A model generated the notes under the pieces. That model made no database searches, was not told where the DNA came from, and saw only the letters and a program-made list of their open reading frames with translations. Below are positions 22,549-31,796 of a DNA stretch of 64,000 bases, in pieces. The position numbers and the translations under genes are program-made. The DNA is from Symmetrospora coprosmae. Its lineage: Eukaryota; Basidiomycota; Cystobasidiomycetes; Symmetrosporaceae. Location: positions 62,001 through 126,000 of the forward strand of contig VUYT01000001.1 of NCBI GenBank assembly GCA_008802785.1, in the 5' to 3' direction. How positions within the stretch are numbered: position 1 is the first letter of the stretch; each line of letters starts with the position of its first letter.

Positions 22549-23799
22549 TTTGGCTCAGACGTGTGTGTTGTGCGGTGGGTGGATAACGGTCACGGGCGGG
22601 TCCAGGAAGGAAGGGCAGGGGAGGGACAGCGCCTGGCCCAGAGCACCTGGACCCGATCGAGAAATTTGCAGCGGGCTTTCCCCGTCAATCCTGCAAAGGG
22701 AGTGCTCGACAGGGAGCAACGAACGGAGAGGGTACAGGATGACAGGGTGCACACATTCACGCGTGTCCACATGCTGCTGCTGTTGCAGTCTGGCTGTCTG
22801 GTACCGTACTGAGCTGGCGGGATCTCGGGGTGGACCACGGGGATGGCGCCTACGGCGGAGAGCTCTCGTGCGCGACCTCGCGCGTCCCAAACTGCCCGGA
22901 CTCGCTGCAGGAACGACAAAGGCAAGCGACGAAAGCAGGTAGCGAGGAGAGGCATATACGGACATTGCCCTCGTTCACACATTCACGACCTGGCTAGTCT
23001 CGACAACAACGGATCTAAACCGACTTCAGACAGAGCCGCCCCTCTTGCCCGACTGCGCGGCCAGCGTCCCGACCGCCCCAACCGAAGTCAGGGCGACAGA
23101 ACAGAAGGCGCAACAGGAAGCGACGAAGCGTTCCCTGGCGCAGATGCGAGCCCAAGTCATCGAGGGCATGCGGGCCATGTAAAAGCATCTGCTCGCTCCG
23201 AAGAGTTGAGCCGACGCAGGCAAGCCGCAGCCAGAGTTTGGGCGAGTTCTCGTTGGTGAGGAGGCGGCCGTTCCATCGCATCAAGAGCCGTAGATTGATG
23301 TGGCTAAGTTAGATTAGCTAGACATAGCTCGGAAGTTCACTATAAAGTGATCCTAAAGAGTATGTTTCTTGAGAAAAGAAGAAAGAAGAGGGGTTTGGGG
23401 GGTCCGACCTCGTTAAGTACTGGGGCCGCGAGAAGGATAGGGGGTGGCGGACCCTGCAGTGGAGGAGGCACTCCATTGAGGAGAGCCGCGAGCTCAGCCG
23501 TGGCTGGGGCTGTTGATAAAGTCGGACTGGCTGCATCGCGATGAATGCACTGCTCCGCTTTGCTATTCTGCCATCTGCATCTACCTGTCCTGTGCCTGGA
23601 TCGTCATCAAGGGTCTCCCTTACCGGGCCGAACCGGCCGGACAGGCGGGTACCCTCGGAAGCCGGGCGAGAGCCTTTGCGACTGCCGCGAGCTGCGACCG
23701 CGACCGCGCTCGGGCTCCGACCTTTCTCCCCCCGAGGTTTGAGGCCATCTCTGTCTTCTTTTCTCCTTCACCCAAGCAAGCAACGGTCTGGTTCGAGTA
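22549..23799. other. intergenic between divergent eS28 and carnitine acetyltransferase genes
   Basis: Contains the second copy of the 448-bp repeat (23012-23459). No gene is supported on either side of it. The proximal parts should hold the eS28 promoter and the carnitine acetyltransferase promoter. Confidence 0.5.
23012..23459 (-). repeat. 448-bp dispersed repeat, copy 2 (inverted partner at 8092-8539)
   Basis: Reverse-complement partner of the copy at 8092-8539, equal in length and about 98% identical by eye. It lies between two divergent housekeeping genes. The two copies face each other across about 14.5 kb. This orientation shows the short coiled-coil-like open frame first, then the non-coding part. 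Family not identified. Confidence 0.85.
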
Positions 23800-26209
23800 A
23801 TGAGGAGAGCCGTCCTCCCTCCCTCCCTTACCTCGACATCCGCGTCAGCAGCAACACGCACCCAAAGTCGCAGCTTGCCCCGCCCCGTCATCATGGCCGT
23901 GTCCAAGCGCGGCAACAGTACATCCACCTCATCAGGCGAGCGTGGACCCCTGTACAAGCACCAGGACTCGCTTCCCCACCTCCCCATCCCCACGCTCGCC
24001 GACACGGCGAGGAAGTTCCTCGACTCGGCCCGGCCCTTCGTCTCGGACCCGACGCCAGAAGCCGCTGTCGCGAGCGAGGAGCACCCGACAAAGGAGTACG
24101 AGCGCGTAAAGAAGGCCGTCCAGGAGTTTGAGGAGAGCGATTACGTCAAGGAGCTCCAGGCGAGATTGGAGCAGCACGCAAAGGGCAAAGACAGCTGGCT
24201 CATCGACTGGTTCAACTCGGCAAACTACTATGGTGCGCGAGACATGCTGAGCGAGCCTCTGCAATGCTCTGGTCTAGTGTGGTTGAATGCACGACAGCTC
24301 ACGCATCCACTCATCCTTCTGCACCGCTTTCGACTCGCGTGCAGGCTACCGGGACCCAATCCTGCCATGGGTCAATTACTACTACGTGCACAAAGTGGGC
24401 TAAACCCGGCACCTCATGGACGCCTTGCTCGACTCCTGTGATTAGGCTAAGCATCTTCACCCCTGCCAACAGGACGACAGATCCCGCCGCAACGGCCCCG
24501 CACGAGCAGCCGGCCTGGTCCGATCCCTCCTCTACTTCCGCCGAATGACCGAGACAGAGGTGCTCGAGCCCGAGATGGTAAAGACCACGCCCCTGGACAA
24601 CTCGTCCTACAAATACCTCTTCAACGCGTGCCGATACCCGGAAAAGCCAGAGGATCGCACAGAGAAGTTTGACCCGGCGCAGAACAACCACATTGTCGTC
24701 GTGAGGAAGGGCAGGTTCTACGAGTTTGAGGTGATGGACAGCAAGGGCGAGTTCCTCAGTGAAAAGGACCTGGAAAAGTGGGTTCATGTCAGGCATCAGG
24801 TGGCGATCCTGGCCTGTGACAGCGAGCTGACCGGCTCTCGCACCCTGCACAGGCAATTCCAGCGCATCCAGGCTCTCGCAAAGTCTCATGACGAGAACCC
24901 AATAGGTGCTCTGACGACAGAGAACCGAGACACGTGGACGGACGCGCGCCAGCTTCTGCTGGAAGCAGACTCGGGCAACGAGGCCGCCTTGAGACGCATC
25001 GAGAGCGCAATCATTGTTGTTGCTCTCGACGATGCCAAGCCAGTCACGAGGGAAGAGCACTCGCGGGCACTTTGGGTCGGCGATGGCAAGAGCCGCTTTT
25101 TCGACAAGCACCAGCGTGAGTGCGCGGTTTGTCTGGCGGTCGGAGGTACCTACACCCCGTCTGACAAAGGGACGCTTCCGGCACTGCAGTGATCGTCTTT
25201 GACAATGGCCGGTCAGGCTTCAACGGCGAGCACGCAGCTATGGACGGCACGCCGACTTCGCGCATGAACGATTGGATGCTCAAGTCGCTTGCAGCCGGCA
25301 AGATCGATCTCGGCAGCTCGACTCCTACGACTGACGCGCAACTATCGGAGCCAAAACCTATCACGCTCAAGCTTGACGATTCTTCAAAGCAGGCGATTCA
25401 GACAGCAATCAAGAATCACGGCGCCGAGCTGGCAAAGCACAAGATCTCGGTGCTGCAGTACAACGGCTACGGAAAGGACTTGTGCGTGCCTTTCGCTGAA
25501 ACGCTGGGTATTGGCATCAGAGCTGATCAAAGTTATTTTGGCGCGCCGCAGGATCAAGAAGTGCAAGACGTCTCCCGACAGTTGGGCGCAGCTCGTCATG
25601 CAGTACGCGTACTACAAGATGACGGGCTGCACGGTGCTCGCCGCGACGTACGAGTCGTGCCAGACGCGAAAATACCGCCGCGGGAGGACTGAGGTGATCC
25701 GTTCCGCGACGCCCGAGGCTCTCGCGTGGGTCAAGCACATGGAAGCGTCCTCGTCGAGTGCCACCCAGCGCCTGGCGGCGTTCCGAGCGGCGGCTGCGGC
25801 ACACATCAAGTACGCCGGGTGGGCGGCCGACGGGCAGGGCGTGGACCGGCACTTCTTTGGTCTCAAGAAGCTCATCAAAGCTGGCGAGGAGGACAGAGTA
25901 CCTGCGCTGTTTAAGGATCCGGCGTTCGCTGCGTCGGCCAACTGGGCGCTGTCGACGTCGCAGCTCTCGTCCGAGTTCTTTGACGGATGGGGCTTCGGCC
26001 AAGTTACTGGGGACGAGGGGACCCCTCTGGGAACGGGCGCATTTGGGATTGGCTACTCGGTCAACAACACGAACCTCCGCTTCACTATCACGAGCACGAG
26101 CGGCAAGACCGAGATTATGAAGCAGTATCTTGCCGAGGCGTGCGAGGAAGTCAGGGCGGCCGTCGAGAAGGGCATGGCGGAGTCTGAGGCACCAAAGGCC
26201 AAGCTTTGA
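23800..26209 (+). CDS. CAT2: carnitine O-acetyltransferase, mitochondrial/peroxisomal
   Basis: Transfers acetyl groups between CoA and carnitine for export of acetyl units. Exons 23800-24232, 24345-24394, 24473-24777, 24853-25115, 25190-25481, 25552-26209 give 666 residues. Two in-frame ATGs: residue 1 opens a basic, acid-free presequence (MRRAVLPPSLT..), and residue 32 (MAVSKRGN, base 23893) opens the mature form. The family core follows: LPHLPIPTLADTARKFL, YRDPILPWVNYYYVHK, the catalytic His about 364 in FNGEHAAMDGTPTSR, QYNGYGKDLIKKCKTSPDSW, and the late TEVIRSATPEALAWVK. The protein ends in AKL, a type-1 peroxisomal signal. Two starts plus AKL is the arrangement known from yeast CAT2. All phases agree. 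Confidence 0.96.
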
Positions 26210-26356
26210 ACGAAAGAACGCGAGAGGCACTAGCGCTACAGGGCTGAGGAACCGAAGGGGACTCCAGGGACTGGGCTACAGCGTACATAGCACTCTTTAC
26301 CTTGCTTATTTGTCTAGATGAATACGTTCGCTTGCCCACGCCGAGGCTCACGCCGT

Positions 26357-27935
26357 CTATACCCTTCTTCTAGCCCACCGCACACTGCGCTCCTCGATCA
26401 TGACGCGCTTCTCCTCCTTACACACAAGGCATCCGCAGTTGCCCTTTGTGCAGTGCCGGAAGAGGCAGCTGGCGCAGAATCTCCAATGAGGTCCGCCAAT
26501 GATAAAGCTTGTCTTGACGATGTCGTCCTCGTCCTCGTTACTGCTGCTGCCCAGTGGAGGATTGAAGAGGAAGATGCGCTCCGCGAGCGGGGCATGCAGC
26601 CAGTGATAATCTTTGATGAGGATGGCGCGTGTGCACCCTGCGCACACGTAGCTCCCCTCGTAAGGATCTTCTCGGAGATGCCCAGGTAAGCTTTCGAGTC
26701 CTTCGTACCCTTGCGACACGAGGACGCGGAAGCACAGCAGCGTGAGTGGCAGGACGCGGGGCGGCGGGGAGGGACATGTTGAGCTCGAGTCCGATTCGCC
26801 GGCTTGCAAGAGCGCCGAGGCTTTCTCGACGAGCAGCAGGACGTTCGTAGTCATTTTTCGAGCGGGAGCGTGTAGAGTCACCATCTTGCGGAAGAACGGG
26901 AGTGTGGAAGGCAAGATAGCTACAGGCGTTCCGCGTAGATCGAGGGATGTCAGGTCTGGCAGAATTTCAGGCAGCCATGAGGGCAGCTCTGCTCGATACA
27001 CAAGGCAAGGCGAAAAAGGCGTGTCAGCCGGGAAGACTTGTGAGCAGAATGTTCGACCAACAGACGCACCTCTCAGAGGCGTGTGCGAGAGGTCTAGGCT
27101 CGTGAAGTACGACCGTTGCGGGCTTACCCCTCCGAAGGACGATAGCCAGTCCAGCAACGCCGGTAGTTGGCGCACGCTTTCCGGAACATGGTCGAGAGCT
27201 TGCAGATGGGCGAAATACAGCGTTCCGCACCCGCCGACCAGCAGAAGGAGCTCTACACAGTGCATTATGGCTTCTTCGGCAGTTGTACGTGCATGTGATG
27301 GGAAAGGCCCGGGCAGATGACGTGCCATCTCGGCGTTCCATTGACTGTCTGCGCCATCCTTGGGTAGCTTTTGCTGCAGCGTTGTCAGCGCTTTCGCATC
27401 TTGGGTAGACAGAGTTCGCTTGCTGGACGAGGCGGTCTGGCAGGCGAAAATGATGTCGCTAGTGAGGCGGCCTTGGGGATGCATCGCGTCAGAGTAAAGT
27501 ACGGAACGGTCTTGCCCACTCAAACGTGCGAGACGCACCGAGAATTGGCAGTCTGAAGCTCAGAGCGGCCGCGTCAAGGGCGCCTTTGAGCGCAAGGTCA
27601 AGCGCTTTGAATGCACTGAGCAGGTCGCTCCATCTATGCCGGAAGAGGGCGATTCGCACCTCGAGGATGGCTCTGCGGAGCCTGTCGGATGTGCGCCTAC
27701 TGAGCCCCGGCGACTGTGTCATTTTCGCTGGCTGGGTCGAAGCTGATTGACTGGCAAGAGCTGCTGCATACAAGCTGGCCAGTGCTTCTGCATGGAGGTC
27801 ATTGCAATCACTGCTGTCGATGGTCGTGTCGTCAACGTCATCGGAGGAGGAGGAGGAGGAGGAGGAGGAAGTGTCGCTGTCAGTATCCACCTTGCGGAGA
27901 GCCAGGAGGGTGTGTCCGCTAGTCGAGCTGCTCAT
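26357..27935 (-). CDS. unrecognised protein with LRR-like segments and Cys-rich C-terminus
   Basis: 503 residues; exons 27539-27935 and 26357-27471. The intron has a GTGCGT donor and an AAG acceptor, the only one that keeps phase. N-terminus: Ser/Asp-rich stretch with a run of nine Ser (from about residue 21), then helical sequence. Middle: two leucine-rich-repeat-like lines, YFTSLDLSHTPLRG and LTSLDLRGTPVAILPS. The C-terminus is rich in Cys/His: CAGC, HWLH, then CASCLFRHCTKGNCGCLVC, which could bind one or two zinc ions, although the spacing fits no RING or FYVE pattern I know. Divergent from the next gene with 206 bp between starts. The frame is long and protein-like, so the gene is probably real, but I cannot name a function. 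Confidence 0.65.
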
Positions 27936-28141
27936 GAGAGAGGGGAGAGAGTGAAAGAGCGCAAAGAGCAAGGTGAAGCCTGAGCATCTCCCTTCCTTCC
28001 TTCGGTCGGTCGGCGTCGTCGTCGGTGTTCCCTCCGTCACGTGCCTCTTTGCCACTGCGACCCTTGTCGAGCCTGCCATCTGTTTTGATGGGTTCCCACC
28101 ACGGCTCATCTCATCTCAAACCCCACACAGCAACAGCAGGG

Positions 28142-29806
28142 ATGCAGGTCACAAGGGAGAAAGGCGCACTGCTCGCAGCGCTAAAGGGGATAAAGCGGCT
28201 GGAGCTGCACAATCTCTGCAAGGTGGGATGTTGCGGAGGAGGGATGATGGGATCGGAGGCTGGGCTGACCTTGCTTTGCTTGCCTCTGCCCGTCGCCGCA
28301 GATCCACAACATCAAGGTGACAAAGGTGACGAACCAGGTGCTCGAGCGGAGCATTGCGGAGCACTGCGTAACCGAGTATGTGCGCAGTGTCGCTTCCCGG
28401 GCCAATGCCTTGTCTCGTCTCGCTGAAGCCCGACGTCCCGCAGGCACATTGGACGCGTCGTCGTACTCGACAAGTGTAGCAAGGCCGCGAACGCAGCGGC
28501 GTCCAGCAGGAAAGATACAGCAGTGCCGTCTTCTGCTGCTGCTGTCACTGTCGCTGCCGCCGACGCCGCAGCGCCCCTGCATCCGCGAGCTCTGGTGCCC
28601 CAGAAGAGAGCCATAGACACGGCAGCAGGAGCAACGGACGAGACGGCAAAGAGGCGTCCAGCAGAGGCACCCCTCCGCAGCTCGGCTTCTAGCTCCACCG
28701 CTGCGGCCGCGCCCACCCTCCGCTCCTTGCAGCATGCTCTGGACGAGCTCACTCGGCGTCTCGACCGCGCACCTACACCTGCATCTCTGTCGCCGAGCGA
28801 CGTCGACGAGATGATCGAGGCGAGACTGGCAAGCCATCGGGAAGAGCTACACGCCGCCCTGCTGGACCTCAGGGAGCTTTGCAGCGTCGGGTTCACCAAC
28901 ATGCAGGCCTCCTTCGATGCGGTCGGCACCTGGCGGGACGAGGTCACGGCGACCTTCACCCAGATCAACCGCTGGGCGGCAGACGTCGAGGAGAAGCTCC
29001 TCCCTCCTCCGGCTAGCGTGAATTCGCAGCAGCAGCATCAGCATCAGCTGGACATCATCTCGCGGACACCAGCCACGGCGCTACCGAGGCACGTCCTCTC
29101 GGAGCAGCGGCGGCCCCCTCCTTCCGCCCTCAGCCAGCTCTCGTCCACGCCAGCTTCCCATCTGGCACAGATGCAGCGCCTCCCCTGCCAGACGCCCGCA
29201 TTGCCACCCATCCACGCCTCGAGGCGGAGATCAGGACGCATGTCGGACGCGTCAGAGTTCTCGCTGGCCACCATACCCGAGCAGACAGGCGGCTGTGCAG
29301 AAGGAGAGGAGGAGGAGGAGGAGGTTGCAGAGCAGGGTGAGAAGGAGGACCAGGTACGGCAGGCAGGCAGGTTGAGCCCTGCTGCAGCAGCAGCTCCCAC
29401 CGGACATTTCGATGCCGTGCCTTTGCCTGCTCCGACTGCAGGAGCAAGAGAAGCAGAAGCAGTGCGGCGCAGTCCTCGCAAGCACGTCCGTATCGCTTCC
29501 CCGCCGCTCTCGAGCCCGGTTCCGGCGCATCGCCGGCATACAGCCTCCGCCAGCTCTGTCTCTCCATTCCGTACTTCGACGAGCATCGCATCGCCTCGGC
29601 GGTGTCCTCCTGCTCTCGACACCATCGGCCAGCCCGCCCGCACGCCCGCTGCGTCAAAGACACTCTTTGGGACGGAGTGCAGCACGGAGGAGCGCTTTGA
29701 CGATGCTGCGCCAGTGGACGAGGCCTCGCGCCACGCTCTGGGCACCGGCCTGCCGACATGGACGCAACGCTCGCCATCCTGCTTCAGGAGAGCAGGCGCT
29801 TGCTGA
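28142..29806 (+). CDS. unrecognised protein, middle exon joint unresolved
   Basis: Probable gene of about 500 residues. A first exon (28142-28222) encodes MQVTREKGALLAALKGIKRL.., and a second (from 28302) continues IHNIKVTKVTNQVLERSIAE up to CVTEY near 28378. A long third exon from about 28443 to the stop at 29806 reads HIGRVVVLDKCSKAANAAAS and onward. The joint between exons 2 and 3 does not work with any GT donor in phase; a weak GC donor near 28381 would. The long exon has a helical block (about 28720-29000, PTLRSLQHALDELTRRLD..) that looks coiled-coil, an acidic run of seven Glu, and a basic patch SPRKHVRI. No family recognised. Exon borders are tentative. Confidence 0.5.
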
Positions 29807-30363
29807 GTGTCGTTTTGCGTCCGGCTCTGCCGCTGCGGTCTTGGCGTGTACTCTCCCCATGCTGAGCTCATTCATCTCCCTCAGCTACGTTTCTGCCTTC
29901 CTCATCATTCCTCTCTCTCTTGCCACTCACATGTTGCTATACCTGTCTTTGCATATCAAGCCTGCGCCGCAGGTCAATCCGATTCATCGCTCCTCCCTCG
30001 ATGTCCTGATTTGGGACAGTCACTGCATTAGGCATATGCAACCCTCGCCAGGGCAGAGAGCGACCAAACAGCCAGGAATGTGCACGCAGATCTAAGCGAA
30101 CTCGCTAGCGTACACACTCCCCTGACGTGGATCTGCAGGCGGGCATACGCTCGGCCAAATCGTTCAAGCATGCGCAGGCAGCCTGCTCAAGACTGACCGT
30201 CCAACGCGGCCTGCTCACCAACCCTCACATAGTGATTCGGCTGATTCAATGAGACCGACTTCAAGCGAGCCTGCGCAGTTCGCATGCGCATGTGCGAACA
30301 GGTGAAGCAGGCTGCGATCAATAAGCGAGCTGATCCTCCACCTGTGCGGAAGACCTGCGTGAG

Positions 30364-30370
30364 TATAAAA
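30364..30370 (+). promoter_or_regulatory. TATA box candidate
   Basis: TATAAAA in a GC-rich setting, followed by a C/T-rich leader and an ATG 63 bp downstream (30427), the layout of a fungal core promoter. What it would drive is unclear. Confidence 0.45.
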
Positions 30371-30426
30371 GCGGAATCAGGCTGGCGTCCTCGTCTCTTC
30401 TCTCCCCTCTTCTCCTCCAGAGCAGT

Positions 30427-30504
30427 ATGGCTCTCCTCCACTGCACCGAAGCTTCCCGCATCAAGACCCTGGACATGCTGCAAGCTCTGTGTACAGAGGC
30501 ATGA
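30427..30504 (+). CDS. tiny reading frame behind a TATA box (25 residues)
   Basis: ATG at 30427 begins MALLHCTEASRIKTLDMLQA and stops after 25 codons. It has no signal peptide and no known motif. It could be a real micropeptide, a first exon whose continuation I could not place, or chance. Listed only because of its position behind the TATA motif. Confidence 0.2.
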   Translation: MALLHCTEASRIKTLDMLQALCTEA

Positions 30505-30621
30505 GTCTTGATATCTACCTATTGACTCTCCTTTCCTCGTTGGCGGGTACCAGAGAATGCAGGGTGGAGGACAGGCATTCGAGTCCCGAGTTTCAGGGGA
30601 ATAAGGCTCGCATCCTCTCTG

Positions 30622-30993
30622 CTATCCGCTCGACCCGCTCACTGAGTCGTTACTGAAGGACCACTCGTGTTTCCGGAGGTACGCATAGCCCCGTTCAGAC
30701 CGCCAGCACTGGCGTCCATCCTTGCAGACGAGAAGTGCAAGCTGCCAGACAACGCTGTCTTCGGATTTGCCATTCGGTAAATGCCACCTGCTGCCCGAAA
30801 GGCTCGCCGCCTTACATGCTAAGTCGTCGATCTCGGACAGAGCCAAGCTGGCGATCATGGAGTACGACAATGTACTGATGCTCACAAAGCGACATGCCAC
30901 CGAAAGCGGCAGTGGGACGAGAATGAGAATGATGGGAATGAGAACGACCACGATCACGGAGGCCAGCACGCCCATGGGCCTCAAGGCGGCCAT
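30622..30993 (-). CDS. possible small membrane protein (123 residues)
   Basis: A frame starting with ATG encodes a strong hydrophobic span right after a short N-tail (VLASVIVVVLIPIILILVPL), then a polar C-terminal half with several Cys, Trp and Arg (SVVWQLALLVCKDGRQCW). The hydrophobic run could also arise from the repetitive GAGAATGA-type DNA on the opposite strand (about 30920-30945). No homologous family recognised and no clean upstream exon. Low confidence. Confidence 0.25.
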   Translation of the reverse strand: MAALRPMGVLASVIVVVLIPIILILVPLPLSVACRFVSISTLSYSMIASLALSEIDDLACKAASLSGSRWHLPNGKSEDSVVWQLALLVCKDGRQCWRSERGYAYLRKHEWSFSNDSVSGSSG

Positions 30994-31796
30994 AGCAAGA
31001 TTACCAACTCCCCCATAGGCTTCCTCTCGGTCTCCGTGCCGCCATGTCGCCCCGCTTTGCCGTCCTCGCGCTCACCATCGACTCGGATTCAATATGGTGC
31101 CGCGTTCGTCGGAGACCCGTTACACGGTCGGCTACCGTCGGAAAGCGCCTGGCCGCAAGCCATGGGCCTTGACTAACAACGAGTCGTTCCATCGGGATCC
31201 CATGGGCGTGCCTTGGCGTTCAGTGGAGAAGCAAGGAAGGGGGGAGCGCTGAGCGGACAGGACTATGTCGTGGGAGGAGCAGCGGGCATCGGATATGGCC
31301 GCATCTCGAAGCATAGGCAGCTACTGCCACACGTGAGGCGCAGTGCTATCGTGCTGCCCGGTCCCGCAAATGGCAGAGGTGGATACGCAGTGACATCGGG
31401 AACCGTCAGTTGAAATTCGCTCCCAATGCGACGCGATGTGCGTGGTCGCAGGTGTCGTTCCCCTCCCGTCGACGGAGAATCTTACGCCGCCGATGCCTAC
31501 ATGAGCGCGCACCGGGAGGGAACGGCCGGAACTAGACGATGGCTGCACGAGGGTGCCTACGACGCTTTCGAACAAGCCCGTCTCCCTCCCAAGTCTTCGT
31601 GAGGTCGCGTATTCAGCCGAGAGTCTCCTTGTTCCTTGGCCCACGAGCTGGAGCGAGCGTGCGAAAGGGCGAGTAGCATTCAGCTCGTAAGTCAGTCGCA
31701 TTTCACGATGCTGATGCCTATGCCTATATTGCACTCTCGAGCATCCGCCCCTAATGTGGCAGGCTATGCGACAGCGAGGACTTTGGCCGGCCTCGC

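Larger units (their letters stand above)
29807..31796. other. 2-kb gene-poor stretch
   Basis: The longest stretch without a firm gene. It holds a strong TATA motif at 30364 with a tiny reading frame behind it, and a possible membrane-protein frame on the minus strand (30622-30993). From 31000 to 31730 several frames on both strands are open, none convincing. It may contain a decayed or fast-evolving gene. Confidence 0.4.

Noticed and set aside
30560-30600. tRNA-like B-box sequence (ATTCGAGTCCC)
   Set aside because: No pairing T-stem, no A-box at the right distance and no cloverleaf could be drawn.
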